Positions 1 through 13,002 of a stretch of DNA of 64,000 nt are shown one piece after another. The translations under genes were made by a program, and so were the position numbers. The stretch spans positions 186,001 to 250,000 of the forward strand of contig NKYR01000050.1 in assembly GCA_003184365.1 (NCBI GenBank). Direction: 5' to 3'. The stretch comes from Evernia prunastri. Its lineage: Eukaryota; Ascomycota; Lecanoromycetes; Lecanorales; Parmeliaceae. The stretch's first letter is position 1, and the number at the start of each line of letters is the position of its first letter. The notes beneath the pieces were generated by a model. It did no database searches. It saw only the letters and a list, made by a program, of their open reading frames with translations, and was not told the origin of the DNA.

Positions 1-325
1 GCACCATGCAGGGTAGCATGGTGCCTTTGGTGCAAGCTGGAACGTACGTGCTGCAGGTTGTCGGACTGGCTGATAAGGGCTTTTCTAACAAATCATGTGG
101 AAAGCACTGCACAAAGATACTGCTAGCCAGTGAATTTGATACTGATACATTGTTTGTCTATGCTAAAGAGCTGTCCAAGTGGCCTGAGTGCAAGAAAGAG
201 TCCATTAAGATACTGTGATCAACTTTCGATATCACGGTATGACAGCTTGAGCACGTGCAAAATCTCGACGGACCGCGTACGTTGATGCAGGAAACCAATT
301 ACATCTGGCCCGTTTCTGGGCGTGG
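1..325. other. Left edge, no supported gene
   Basis: The first 325 bases hold only a 70-codon open frame on the plus strand that resembles no family I recognise and has no visible splice or promoter context. They lie immediately downstream of the stop codon of the minus-strand WHIM gene, so part is probably its 3' untranslated region. I see no RNA gene or repeat here. Confidence 0.4.
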
Positions 326-2495
326 CTATGCTGTTGGTGTCGAGTGTTCCTCGGACTGGGAATGGTTTGATTGAAATGCGTTGCGATAGTCGTGCGGAGC
401 AATTGGCGCGTTTGCACCAGAATGGCCGACTTGAGGCCGTGGATCCGTGGGAAGAGCGTGTGCAGTCTGCTCTGTAGGAACTGCATGACGTAAGAGCTGC
501 GGTTGCTGTATGGACCTTGAGTACAGGGGGGGCGCTGCATCTTGGGTGGGTTTGGATGCGTCGTGTGATGCCTTGTTCGGTCCGTCAGCCGCACTTGACG
601 GTCCCTTTGAATCGTAGGTCGCCATCGACGGGATGTTGTGGTCCCCAGAGATTGCAGGACCGTTCCGCGTGTCTTGGTTCGGTGGAGACGACCCGCCCTT
701 CACGTACCGGAGAGAAACGACCAGGCTTTGTCGAGAATCGTCCTCGTCTTCAGATCCTGAATTATCACTCATATCAACATCCTCATCTTCTTCCTCATCA
801 AGCTGGTCATCAGGCTCGTCTTCGTCCCCTCCTTCCCTCCATTCATTCCCACTTGAAGTCGCGTCACTTTCGTCATCCATTGATCCCAAGGAATCGTAAG
901 TTTCGGGGTGCTTTCCAGCGAAAGCTTTTGCTTTGATTCTGTTTTGTTGCGCAGCCCTTCGTGGGCGCCCACGAGATGCTGGTTCATCCTCGGCCCCGTC
1001 CAAACCGCGGGTTTTGGAGTGTTCCGTTGCATCTTGCTGCCTATTTAACATTGCTTCACCATACGGTCCACCGTGCCTAGATCTGACCTGTCGACCGCTG
1101 GCCGTGAATGTAGGTCCACTTGACTCCGCCGGGGTCGAGACGCCCGATTGTCTATTAGATAGTCGTGTAGAGAGCGCGTCTGAGCCTCCGTCCTCTTCAT
1201 CCGAATACGTATACCTTGGTCGCTTCCCACGAGTCCGACCTTCGTAGAGGGAGAAGCCTGGTTCCGGCCGTACAAATTGTGCTTTGCGAGCTAGACGGTA
1301 GTCTCTCCGTCTTCGTTTCTGGAAGGGTGTTAGTAGCTGCCACAGATAGAGTCACTAGTTCCTGGCATGCTCAACTGACCTCTTCAGATGCTTCAAAACG
1401 AGGAATTGCTGCATTGATGCGGTCACGCAATCTGCGTGAGGCTTGGGTGCTTTCCTCATCGAGACGTTGAGCCACCTCTTTGACCTCATCAATAGTACCC
1501 GCAACACTGCGCCATGTATTGTTTTTCAGAGCCGGATTACTTTCGCGGTAGAGTCGGAAATGCGTGTCGTCCTGCCCTTCGATGAGCCAAAATCTGCGCT
1601 TGTCGCCATCTCGGCCCCAGGATTGCACCGAGAGAGGCTGATTAAGATCATCATCGTGACGAGACTGTTTGTATGACTCTTTTATGATTGCTTTCACGGC
1701 TTCTGATGACTCCAGTGACCACATGACAAGCGCCTTCAGCAGTGTAAGCTGTGCGCAACAAGTTAGCGATCGGCAAACGCTTCAGCAGCTTCAATCTACA
1801 CATACTCGCTCCTCCGGGGTCATCTTATTGAAGCTGCCTCCCCCATGGAGAGGATTCTTGCCATTCCACGGACGAGGCCATTGAGAGCTGTGTGTCTGTA
1901 TTGCCTCTTCGAGTGCCCGTGTGTAATGACCTTTCCTATTCAACAAATGATGGTACGATTAGCGAGAGAAGAAAGAAAAGTATGAAGGTTGTAGAGCCCA
2001 ACCGAGTAGCTGTGTGTAAGAGGCGTGGATGACCTACTCGATGTCCTTCTTCCGGTTCAAAACCAAGCCCAGCAGAGCACATAGTAGTCTTTCGACTTGA
2101 TCGCCAGGTAGTTGATCTACCACGCCACGCTCAATGTCTTGCGGTCCGTAATGGGGGAGAGATTTTGGGAAGGCGTCATTGAAGCGCGAGCGAAACATGC
2201 AAAGGAACTGCGGTCAAAAGGGTCAGCAATACCCTTCTCCAGGTCAAAGCGCACCGCACTTGATACTTTAAGTACGACCATACGCGGCACTTACAGCAAT
2301 ATCTGGGTTGTCTGCGAGAACATATTCATGGGGCGGCGAAGGGGGGCGCTTTTTCTTTGCTGGCGGCGACGTCGGCGTTGCGCTTAAGCCTTGCTTGAAA
2401 TAATGGTCGAGTTTGCCCTTTGGAATTGGCACTGACGCGATACCCTCATCACTGGATAGTGATGAAGAGATTTCAGAAAGATCTGAAGAAGACAT
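326..2495 (-). CDS. WHIM/DDT-type chromatin remodelling subunit-like protein
   Basis: Five exons fit (2295-2495, 2038-2207, 1806-1935, 1380-1748, 326-1336), giving 626 residues with all phases consistent. Exon 1 is serine- and lysine-rich. Exon 2 encodes a helical segment beginning FRSRFNDAFP and running to LLGLVLNRKK, typical of the WHIM1/DDT region of ISWI-associated proteins. Exon 4 carries KRRFWLIEG and FRLYRESNP, resembling the WHIM2/WSD (D-TOX E) motif that contacts ISWI ATPases and linker DNA. The C-terminal third is acidic and low in complexity (runs of D, E and S), as usual in nuclear proteins. The likely role, inferred from the family, is as an accessory subunit of an ISWI-type nucleosome remodeller. 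I cannot tell which named complex it belongs to. Confidence 0.75.
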
Positions 2496-3964
2496 GGCGA
2501 TTCTAATTTGAGGGGTTTATGTCAGCTAGGAGCTCCCAACTTCGGGTTGTGAAAGCGTGAAATTAGATGAACAAACTACTTTACAGCTTACAGGAGCGCG
2601 CTATTTGCGTCTAAATATCTATCGATAGGTATTGTTCTAAGAGACAAGTTCAACACCTAGGCAGTCTGAAATACTATTGCTCAGCTCCTCTTACCATATG
2701 CGAAACGCCTTTGTGGAGCCACGCAATGACGCAAGTCCACAGCGTTGCCTTGAATTAAAAGTTGCTGGCAAGGTGTAGGATTGGGCGCAGACGTAATTTT
2801 CCAGGTAGCAGGACCGCTTTCATGATATTTCCCTTTCCAGCACCAATTCCCCCTATCCGCGCTCCAGACTCCTAATGGAACGCGTGATTCTGTCATTTTA
2901 TGCAATCCTGGATCTTGCATGATAAATTGCGACATGGGTGTCCGTGTTGCATTGTAACGGTTTCGTGGATTCTGACCCGGGGCTATGCGTAGATTTTGGG
3001 GATTTTGCGCCCGGCCGTGGCTCGGCTCCAAGATCTTGACCCCAATGTAATGGAACGGAGCAGGTGCGCCATGATGATAATTCGTAAATGATCGGCCTTG
3101 GTAGTAGCTTTCACGTTTCAAGTAAGGTTATTCCTAGATAAAAGATATCATTCAGAATATGAATTAAAAATGTCTGCAGCTATGAGAAAACATGCCAACA
3201 TCGCAGCCATGATGAGTACGCACAACACAGCGCAACGCAATTTAACAAGCAAGCTTATTATGATTTAGGAACAAGGGACCAACAATGTAGAGATCATCGA
3301 GGTGGTGATTATATGCAGAAATTGGAAAACACTCACGGACTACCATGACATCCACTGTAGGAAAGAAGGATGCTCGATAAATCGTAAAGACCAATGAAAG
3401 AAGAGCGCCAGTTAAGACTTCGTAATTTGATGGTGGGACTAGTCCCACGCGCAAGCAATGGGAAATGTGCAAGGTGTTCAAAAATTGGTGTTGAATAGAC
3501 TCAAAGCGCACGTCCACCATCAATGAAGACGACTAATACACAAGACCGAAATCGACGCCAGAATACCACGTCGACTTCTTGCATGATGAGATATATTGCA
3601 AAGTAGGAGAGGGAAAGCGGAACTGGAGACAAGAGCCTGACCAATCAGGCAAATGGCTTATAACATGATGTAGAACTCTTGAAAATACCTGCGACTAACT
3701 TGCTTCACGAGTTGAATAGGCAAAACAGTCCCTGCGCTGTGATGGAAGAAGGAAGAGGACGTTCGCGGCGCGAAGTGAGGTTGCCACCCTCGCCACGGCG
3801 GCTCAAATTTAGCGCCCTGCTAGTGCTGAGCCAAGCGAGCCCTCCCACAAAGATCAGATCCGAACATCAACGATTTACAACTCCAACCGCCTCGACTCCC
3901 ACAGGTCAGTGGATGCCCAGTGCATGTCTATGACACAGCTAAAAGCCATATCCAGTAAGCTAGG
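2496..3964. other. Intergenic region between WHIM gene and RPL2
   Basis: This is the divergent upstream region of the WHIM gene (minus) and RPL2 (plus). The last 300 bases before the RPL2 start should hold its promoter and leader; a GTCAGT donor-like site near 3904 hints at a 5'-leader intron. One open frame at 2681-3121 is listed separately. The rest shows nothing I can name. Confidence 0.4.
2681..3121 (-). CDS. Hypothetical protein, 146 residues
   Basis: An uninterrupted minus-strand frame from an ATG encodes a basic, tyrosine- and tryptophan-containing protein with several cysteines in its second half (motifs such as NWCWKGKYHES). I see no signal peptide, no membrane segment and no match to a family I know. 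It is not overlapped by a better frame on the other strand, which is the only reason to list it. It could be chance; transcript data would decide. Confidence 0.22.
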   Translation of the reverse strand: MKRESYYQGRSFTNYHHGAPAPFHYIGVKILEPSHGRAQNPQNLRIAPGQNPRNRYNATRTPMSQFIMQDPGLHKMTESRVPLGVWSADRGNWCWKGKYHESGPATWKITSAPNPTPCQQLLIQGNAVDLRHCVAPQRRFAYGKRS

Positions 3965-4897
3965 ATGGGTCGAGTGATCCGCAACCAGAGGAAGGGTCGT
4001 GGATCCATTTTCAGTAAGTCCCCCTCAGGACAGCCTGCAGAGAATTTGAACCTAATATACGTGACCAGCGGCCCATACTCGCCTGAACAAGGCGCCAGCG
4101 CAATTTCGAACTCTCGATTTCGCAGAAAAACACGGTTACATTCGAGGTGTCGTCAAAGACATCATTCACGATCCCGGCCGAGGCGCACCACTGGCCAAAG
4201 TGCAATTCCGCGACCCATACCGCTTCAAACTCCATACAGAAACTTTTATCGCCAACGAGGGCATGTACACGGGGCAGTTCATCTATGCTGGCAAGAAAGC
4301 TACTCTCACCGTCGGAAACGTCCTGCCCTTGGGCTCTGTACCAGAAGGTACGGTCGTGACGAACGTGGAGGAGAAGATGGGCGATCGTGGTGTCTTGGGG
4401 CGGACCTCAGGAAATTACGTTACGGTCATTGGCCACAACCCTGATGAAGGAAAGACGAGAGTCAAGCTACCCAGTGGTGCGAAGAAAGTCATCAAAAGCA
4501 GTGCGCGAGGCATGATTGGAATTGTTGCAGGAGGTGGACGAACAGATAAGCCACTGCTGAGTATGTCATTCATTGGGTCATTGCGATTTCATGGACACAA
4601 GCTAATTGAGCTTGCAGAGGCCTCCCGTGCCAAGCACAAGTTTGCCGTCAAGCGTAACTCGTGGCCCAAGACTCGTGGTGTTGCCATGAACCCGGTCGAC
4701 CATGTGAGAATTCCCTTCCTTATTGAGTTCACGACTGTGATTTTGACCTCTCTGTCTAGCCCCACGGAGGTGGTAACCATCAACACATCGGTAAAGCTTC
4801 AACTATCTCACGGTATGCCGCCCAAGGTCAAAAAGCGGGTCTCATTGCAGCTAGGAGGACAGGGTTGCTGCGGGGGACTCAGAAAACCAAAGATTAA
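3965..4897 (+). CDS. RPL2: 60S ribosomal protein uL2 (L2/L8)
   Basis: Four exons (3965-4013, 4069-4560, 4618-4703, 4760-4897) give 254 residues, the normal length of eukaryotic uL2. The protein starts MGRVIRNQRKG and contains the family blocks ANEGMYTGQFIYAGKKA, GNVLPLGSVPEGT, RNSWPKTRGVAMNPVDHP and HGGGNHQHIGKAS; the last two are joined across the third intron. The histidine-rich loop after VDHPHGGG is the conserved segment that reaches the peptidyl transferase centre. It ends LLRGTQKTKD. All introns are short (57 nt or less) with GT-AG ends. It is a core structural protein of the large cytosolic subunit and a housekeeping anchor for this block. Confidence 0.97.
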
Positions 4898-5588
4898 GAG
4901 TGTTGGGCTTCCTGATCCTAAGATACCTTGGGGATTGTGTAGCTTCATTAAAGCAGCTTTTTACCATTCAAATCGATGCCGAGTCTGACTCGTCGTGGTG
5001 TCAATCGAAGCGTAAGCATCCGTAGCGTCCGAGACACGTCAACACAAATGAAAACGCTAGGTACTGAACAGGCCTAAGAATCTGAAACTGGTAATTGCCG
5101 CTCAAAACATTCACACGTTTGAAGGAGTTTGACCACATTTCTTGATGCCAAGGATGGAGCGTGGACCTATGATCTCGATGTTGTTGTGGTTTATTGAAAA
5201 GTGAACCCCTTTGTTTGAACTTGACAGACAGAGCCCCTTATCTGACTGGCGGCTATTCTTGGCATTAGTGCTAGTGCGTCAACTTCCAAGCTCGATCCTG
5301 GAAGTGGGGTTAGCTGCATCTTTATTATTATCCCGGAGCACCAAGGGATTCATTATCCTACGTAAAATCTAAACAACCCAACGAGACACTCTTTCTTCTT
5401 GGTCCATGTCTGTCGTTCCAAAGCACCTGTGAAACTCTCATCGTTCGTTCTAGCTAGATACTGGAACACCCACTGCTCTTAAGCACATCGGTTTACGGAA
5501 TCGAACTCGTGTACACTACTCTACATTCCGGAAACAAAAGTTGCTCGCCCTTGGGGATCTTTTCACCGAACAGTCGCAAACAAGAAAT
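4898..5588. other. Intergenic region RPL2 to BAR gene
   Basis: About 690 bases between the RPL2 stop and the BAR-protein start, covering the RPL2 3' region and the BAR-gene promoter. I see no further gene, repeat or RNA in it. Confidence 0.5.
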
Positions 5589-7171
5589 ATGAACGTCAAC
5601 AAGAAGCTCGGCAGATTCAAGCAGTGGGCGGGGGAAAGAATGGGTGGAGAGGTCAAGACAAGCGTTTCGGATGATTTTAAATCGCTGGAAGTAGAGATGG
5701 GCTTGAGGCAAGAAGGTAGCACAGAGTCTCACTACTTCTAAGAGTGGTCCTAAGCTGATTACTTCCAGGCATGGAGCGCCTCCAGAGATCAATGACTGCC
5801 TATGTCAAAACGCTTTCCAAACGCCAAGAGGGGGACGATAAGGAGAAAATCTTGCCAGTTGCTTATCTAGGTTCGACAATGGTCAATCATGGCGAGGATT
5901 TTGAAGACGATTCAGAGTTTGGTCAATGCCTCACGAGTGAGTAATATCGGTGACACTCTCATTCTCAAGGCTAACGCGGGCGCAGGTATGGGCAGGACGA
6001 ATGAAAGGATTGGTCGTATTCAAGAGACCTACGTTGCAAACGCGACTACAAGCTGGCTTGAGTCGCTTGAGAGATCTCTCGCACAAATGAAGGAGTACCA
6101 AGTATGTCCTCTCCATGCACAAAATGGGCAACCCTGACGATTGCAGTCTGCACGAAAGAAATTGGAGAGCCGTCGACTAGCCTACGATGCATCCCTAGCT
6201 AAGATGCAGAAAGCAAAGAAAGAGGACTTCAAAGTGGAAGAAGAGCTGCGGTCACAGAAAGCCAAATACGAAGAAACCAGCGAGGACGTTTACCGTCGGA
6301 TGCAGGACGTGAGGATTACGCAAGACACCCTAGACCATCACACAGCTAACGATGGCGAAGATCAAAGAGGCAGAGGCCGATAGCGTCGCTGACCTTGGAG
6401 CGTTCTTGGATGCCGAGCTTAAATACTACGACCGCTGTCGGGATGTGCTCTTGCAGCTGAAGCAGAATTGGCCCGCTGGGTAAGATCTTACTACCAGACA
6501 TCTCCATTTTCTTGGGACTAATTGAAATTGTCAGGAAAACCGAAGCTGATGGTGGAGACAATCGCCGGGAATCTCGATCACGCTCCAATACCGCCCATGC
6601 GTACGTGGATAGATACAATCCGATTGAAGAAGAGCCTCCTCCAGTGGTGGAGAACCGACCAGCGATTCGCTCTTCACGCACAGCATCTTCATATGTTCCC
6701 ACTGTCGAGTCACCTCGAAAAGAATTGAACGGGTACGATCTCAGCTCCGCGCGGCCTGGGGTGAACCGTGCAACAACTTTCGAAGGTCCAACACATAGAG
6801 ATGCATCACCACCACAGCGAATGTCACGGGTTCCAAGTGACAATCATGCTGTTCGAAACCAGCGGGCACAGCTGCGTCCTCTATCCAGAATTAGCCCGGA
6901 AAACGACCTTTTCAGTGATCCTTCCGACGAATCGACTTTCAACAGCAACAGCAGTCCCGATCGGTCATACAAGGAGAGATCGGCCTCTCCAGCTACGTCA
7001 CACGGTAGTGCGGCGCCATCTCGTAGTACGAGCTACTCTACACTGACATCGGATCCGAATGGGAGGAAGCAAGCACCACCGCCTCCACCGTCAAGAGCAA
7101 AAAAACCTCCGCCTCCACCACCGCCAATGAAACGAAGCGCGCTGAGTACTACTAACGTCTCATACGCATGA
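5589..7171 (+). CDS. BAR-domain membrane-curvature protein
   Basis: Six exons (5589-5715, 5769-5936, 5986-6101, 6147-6308, 6346-6479, 6535-7171) give 447 residues in phase. I chose the ATG at 5589 because MNVNKKLGRFKQW starts the amphipathic N-terminal helix typical of this group; an in-frame upstream TTG is not convincing. Residues about 15-235 form a long charged coiled-coil BAR domain (segments around ERIGRIQETYV, SARKKLESRRLAYD, FLDAELKYYDRC). The C-terminal half is disordered, rich in S and P, and ends with two polyproline runs (APPPPPPS and KPPPPPPPM) that would bind SH3 domains or profilin. The family acts in endocytosis and membrane trafficking. The fourth intron (6309-6345, 37 nt) is unusually short, so that junction is the least certain. 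Confidence 0.85.
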
Positions 7172-7950
7172 GCTGATACAATCTTGCGGTAAAACGGGGC
7201 GCTTTCGGTCTAGGTGGACATTGGCTCTGGCAGAATGCTTGTGAAATAGAGTTGTAAGTTGTATTGAGAGCTCTGGAATCGGATTTTTCCAGACTTCATG
7301 TATACGCTGGAGGATCATTGCCGGGCAAGGAAACTCTGGCTTTAGGGTCTGGTGGCAATTGGCAAAGGAGTGGATTCTGGTATTTCCTCCCCAACGGGCT
7401 ACGCGGCTTCATCGTGAGCAGCGTGTGGCACAGGTTTCGATAGAAGCAGTATGAGATAGGTGCTGTTATCATTACGAGGTTATGGCAAGATCATGATGAT
7501 CATCGTAGTTCTTAATAAGATGAGCATTAGAGAAACTGCATATACGTGTCAAAGAACAACCGGAGACCACCTACTCTAGTGGCTTGGCAGATCAGGACGC
7601 TAAAATATCCACCTCAGAGAAAGAGAGTGACCAACTTTGCAGCATACGCTTCATCATCCAAAAGTTGTGCCTCGGACCCCGCCATCACCCTTTTACCATA
7701 CAAAAGCTTCACAGCCCTCAACACGTCTCCCGAGACGCGTTGAAGGGTCCCCCTTCTCTTGCCAAGCTCGCCATTCTCCCTGACGCTCGGCACTCAGCCT
7801 CTTATTGATTCTCGTATTGCGCTTCTTTCCTCCCCCGGCGCCTTGCCCTACCATTCACTCCTCTACTCGCTTGCGCCGCATGTCAACACCTCCGCTTGCT
7901 GACTACTACCGCAACTACGACAATCATAATCATTAATCCCGGCCGCCGCT
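7172..7950. other. Intergenic region BAR gene to SNF2 ATPase
   Basis: About 780 bases with the BAR-gene 3' end and the SNF2-gene promoter. The last 150 bases before the start codon are pyrimidine-rich, as is common in fungal leaders. No gene or repeat is seen. Confidence 0.5.
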
Positions 7951-10900
7951 ATGGCTTTTGCCCAGACCGCGCCCAACCTTCCCCCGGGCATAACTCAGGC
8001 TGGCATCAATGAGACCTACTCCGTAAGATATTCTACGATTCCATATCCCAACACCTTTCGCAATCCCGTCATTCCTATCTCCATTTCGTCACCATCCCGT
8101 CACTCTCCGTTTCGGAATCTTCTTTGTTTTATAACTTAAGCTAATACTCTGACAGAAATACAGACAGTTGAAAGATCAAGGGGTCCCGCAAGACAATCCT
8201 GAATTACAAAAATGCACCACTATCCTTAACGCCGTCACACAACAGAAACGGTTTAGGCAGCACCAACAAGCAGAGTATTTGAAGCAACAGGCCCAACAAC
8301 AGGCCCAGCAAGCTCAACAGCAGCAACATATAGAAGAGACCAATGGCGTCAACGGTATGGAAAGTATTATTGTACCATGAAAGCAGAATACTGATACAGA
8401 TTGCCAGGACATGCACCCACCACCTCGTCAAATGGTATACCATCAGCCCAAGCTACCTCGGCAGTTGCATCTGGCTCTGCAACAACGCAGCTTACGGGCA
8501 ATGCCGAGAAATCGGCGAGCTCGCCGCCGAAGCACCAGGCTGACAACAATGGCAGCCTAACAGATGAGCAGATGCGGATCCTTAAAAATCAGATATTGGC
8601 GTTCAAAATGCTGAGCAAGAATACTGCAATACCTCCTGCGCTGCAACAGCAGCTATTCAAATCGCAGCAAAGCAAGCAGCCACCAACTGTTGCGCAAGCT
8701 GTCGCAGCTGCTAGCCAGATCCTAGAAGATACTCCTCGCACGACGAAGCAGAGTAGTGGAAAAGACAAGGAACGGCTGCACATGCACAAGACGTACAACG
8801 ATCCCCACAACTATATCAAGCCTAACATTAGTTATGCGAACCATACCGTCAGAGCCAACCGGATTCAAGTGTACCCTTTGATGCCAACCGGTATCGATGT
8901 TAACCGACTCCGTCGTGATCGCGAGCTTAGCATTTCCAACCTCTTGACATCACGAAAGCTGGATTTGTACGAGAACCGAGCCTTAGCTGGTGTCGATGGG
9001 GACCGCATCCGAGAAGAGCGCGAACGCATTGCTTACAACCGAATCACTTCCAGAAAATCAGAGCTCGAGGGCTTACCCGCCAATCTTGCCTCGTGGGACA
9101 CAAGCAAGAGTGACACGCCGCAAGAAGACGACTCCCTAAAGCGGAAAGCCCTGATTGAATATAAGATGCTTTGCTTGCTTCCGAAGCAACGCGCCTTACG
9201 CCAACAGGTTCACCGAGACTTGGTGCATTACGACAATCTTGCACAAACTGCTAACCGTTCGATGTACCGGCGCCAGAAGAGGCAGTCTCTTCGTGAAGCT
9301 CGCATGACTGAAAAATTAGAGAAGCAACAGCGGGACGCAAGAGAGACGAAGGAGAAGAAAAAGCAGAACGACCACATTCAGTCAATACTCTCGCATGGCG
9401 AAGACATAAAGAAAGCGGCCGAAACGCAGAGAGTCAGAGTGCAGAAGCTAGGTCGCATGATGTTGGCGCAGCATCAGCACATCGAGAAAGAGGAGCAGAA
9501 GCGTGTCGAAAGAACTGCGAAACAACGTCTACAAGCCCTGAGAAACGACGACGAAGAGACATACCTCAAGCTTCTTGGCCAGGCGAAGGATTCCCGCATA
9601 TCACACTTGTTAAAGCAAACGGATGGTTTCTTGAGCCAGCTTGCTGCGTCTGTGAAACAGCAGCAAAGAGGTGCTGTCGAACAGTATAATCCTGAAGTCG
9701 AGATGCCAGAGGATGATCTAAGTGAAAGCGAGGATGAAGTGGAGGGCGGGCCAAAGGTGGACTACTATCAGGTCGCCCATCGGATCAAGGAAGAGATCAA
9801 GGTACAACCCGGTAATCTGGAAGGTGGAACTTTGAAGGAGTATCAGATCAAGGGTCTCCAGTGGATGATATCGCTCTACAACAACAACCTCAATGGTATC
9901 CTCGCAGACGAAATGGGCCTCGGAAAAACCATCCAAACCATCAGTTTGCTCACGTATCTTATCGAGAAGAAGAAGCAAAATGGTCCATTCCTCGTCATTG
10001 TGCCCCTAAGTACGCTTACGAATTGGAACCTCGAATTTGAGAAATGGGCACCTACAGTATCCAGGATCGTTTACAAAGGGCCTCCTCTCGCTCGCAAAAC
10101 ACAACAGGCGCAGATCCGGCATGGCAACTTTCAAGTACTCCTCACCACCTACGAATACATTATCAAAGACAAGCCTGTCCTCAGCAGGATCAAATGGGTT
10201 CATATGATCGTCGACGAAGGACATCGTATGAAAAATGCCCAGTCCAAGCTCAGCAACACACTGACTCAGTACTACAACACGCGTTATCGTCTCATTTTGA
10301 CCGGAACTCCTTTGCAAAACAACCTCCCTGAGCTGTGGGCTCTCCTCAACTTCGTCCTGCCTACAATCTTCAAATCCGTCAAATCATTTGATGAATGGTT
10401 CAATACTCCATTCGCTAACACTGGAGGCCAGGATAAGATGGAGCTCACCGAAGAAGAGCAGCTGCTAGTCATTCGTCGATTGCACAAGGTCCTTAGGCCA
10501 TTCTTGCTACGTCGTCTCAAGAAAGACGTCGAGAAAGACCTACCGGACAAGCAAGAGAGAGTAATCAAGTGCAAATTCTCGGCTTTGCAGGCCAAGCTGT
10601 ACCAACAGTTGGTCAAAAACAACAAGATCTCCGTCACGGATGGCAAAGGCGGCAAGACTGGCATTCGCGGTCTCAGCAATATGCTCATGCAACTGCGCAA
10701 ATTGTGCAACCATCCATTTGTGTTCGAGCAGGTGGAGGATCAAATGAATCCCAGTCATTTCAGCAATGATATGTTGTGGCGAACCGCTGGCAAGTTCGAG
10801 CTTCTCGACCGCATATTGCCAAAGTTCAAGGCTTCAGGCCACCGGGTACTGATGTTCTTCCAAATGACCCAGATTATGAACATCATGGAAGACTTCTTAC

Positions 10901-12510
10901 GACTTAGAGAAATGCAGTACCTGCGACTTGATGGGTCGACGAAATCCGACGACCGGTCAGAGCTGCTCCAATTGTTCAACGATCCGAATTCACCTTACTT
11001 CTGTTTCTTACTATCAACACGTGCCGGCGGTCTCGGCTTAAACCTTCAAACGGCTGATACTGTCATCATTTATGACTCGGATTGGAATCCCCACCAGGAC
11101 TTGCAGGCCCAAGATCGTGCTCACCGTATCGGTCAGAAGAATGAAGTCCGCATTTTGAGATTGATCAGCTCCAATTCAATCGAAGAAAAGATTCTCGAAC
11201 GAGCTCAGTACAAGTTGGATATGGATGGCAAAGTCATCCAAGCCGGCCGATTCGACAATAAGTCTACAAACGAAGAGCGAGACGCCATGCTGAGGACCTT
11301 GCTTGACAGCGCCGAGGCTGCAGAAGCGGGGGCAGAACAAGAAGAGATGGACGATGATGATTTGAATCAGATTATGGCTAGGTCCGAGAATGAACTTGCT
11401 GTCTTCAAGAGCATGGATGAGGAGCGAGCAAAAAGCGCAAAATACGGCCCAGAAGAAGGCAAACTCCCTCGTTTGATGGGTGAGGATGAGCTACCGGATA
11501 TTTACATGCAAGAAGACAATCCTATCGCTGAAGAGATCGAGGAGATTGCCGGTCGTGGGGCTCGTGAGAGAACGCGCGTCAAGTATGATGACGGGCTCAC
11601 TGAAGAGCAGTGGCTGGCTGCTGTCGATGACGACGAAGATACCATCGAGGACGCCATGGCCCGAAAACATGCCAAGATTGATAGGCGCAACGCGAACAAA
11701 GATAAGCGGGCAAAGAAGGCTGCAGGAGAAGAGAGTTCTCCTGACATATCACGGGAGAGCTCCATCGCCCCTTCGTCGAAAAAGCGCAATCGCAAGTCAG
11801 CTGGCGCTAAGCGTAAAGCGGATGACGACGTCGATGATGAGCCAGCGCCCAAGAAAAAACGCGGTGGTGCAAGACCTAGCAAAGGTATTGAGACCCTTAG
11901 CACGAGTGACCGCAACCTTCTCCAAAAGATCTTGAATAGCAATTATCAATATCTGATGGATCTTGAGGAAGAGGTTCCTGGAGAGGAAGACGACGAAGGG
12001 GGCCCTCTGATCAAAGGTTTCATTGATCCTTTTATCAAGCTGGTGCCGAAGAGTGATTACCCTGACTATTATGTCCTCATCCGCAACCCCATATGCATGG
12101 AGCAGATCGAGAAAAAGATCAACAAGAAGGAATACCGGAGCTTGAAAGAATATAGAGAGGACATTCGCCTTCTTTGCGATAATGCCAGGCTCTACAATGA
12201 GGACGGCAGTCCACTCTATCAAGATGCTGATAAAATTGAGGTTCGTTCTACTCTTCCTTTGTGTCACGTCGTGCACTATACTGATGTTACCATGTAGGCT
12301 GCTACCGTGGCCAAGCTGAAAGAAGACACGGAGAAGCATCCACAGCTCCAAGACTTCGACGACACTACACCTGCGGACGGACGCTCAACAGCAGCTGTGT
12401 CGAGTGTTGGCACGCCAATAGCATCGGGTGCTAACGGGGCCCCAAAGCTGAAGCTTACTTTCAACGGAGGCAGAGACGGATTTGCCAATGGGGTTAGCGA
12501 TGAGGAGTGA
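7951..12510 (+). CDS. STH1: SNF2-family chromatin remodelling ATPase with bromodomain (Sth1/Snf21 type)
   Basis: Four exons (7951-8022, 8156-8354, 8408-12240, 12298-12510) give 1,438 residues. Order of domains: glutamine-rich N-terminus and QLQ-like segment (around LKNQILAFKML), HSA region, SNF2 ATPase with Walker A DEMGLGKT at residues 591-598 and Walker B DEGH at 693-696, the LTGTPLQNN motif, helicase C with STRAGGLGLNLQ and DRAHRIGQ, a SnAC-like acidic segment, lysine-rich nuclear-localisation stretches, and a C-terminal bromodomain (about 1280-1390, with YYVLIRNPICMEQI and ARLYNEDGS). This architecture is that of the catalytic subunit of RSC or SWI/SNF. The length fits the Sth1/Snf21 branch better than the longer Snf2, but I cannot separate them firmly. 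The last intron interrupts the end of the bromodomain. Confidence 0.93.
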
Positions 12511-13002
12511 TGAGGCGAGGTTCTCTACAACCGAATGGAGGTGATATGAGGACGATGATGAGATTTTGTTTCTTGATGTACCAACAAGCAAGCGGTTCAA
12601 CAGGCGTCCATTAACGCGGAGCAGGGCATATTTAGGCTTTTCCGCTTACAGGGTTACTGTGCGGGAAAATGTGCCTCTCGGTTGCCGTCTTCTAGATTAC
12701 TAGATTAGATATACGCACAACGAGGATGCAAAATGAAAAATTCATATTCGTTTTTCTTTCATGGGTGATTACTTTGTCTGAGAACTTCTCCTCTCCCGGC
12801 ATTCATCACTCTTCCAGCATGTCGAGGCCTCCATTGCCTGTACCGCAATAAATGGGACAGATGAAGACTTGGATCTAGTACATGACAGGCGATGTGGATG
12901 GGACCGCGACTCATGGCGGACGCACATCAAGATCCGCTGTGGATATACTCGTTGTTTGACGTAGCTACATTAATTACAACAAGCACCACCATCTCCCCCC
13001 CT
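12511..13002. other. Convergent 3' region between SNF2 ATPase and RBR ligase
   Basis: About 490 bases between two converging stop codons. It should contain both 3' untranslated regions and polyadenylation signals. No gene is seen. Confidence 0.5.

Noticed and set aside
6..218. 70-codon plus-strand frame at the left edge
   Set aside because: No recognisable motif, no context and the length is within chance expectation.
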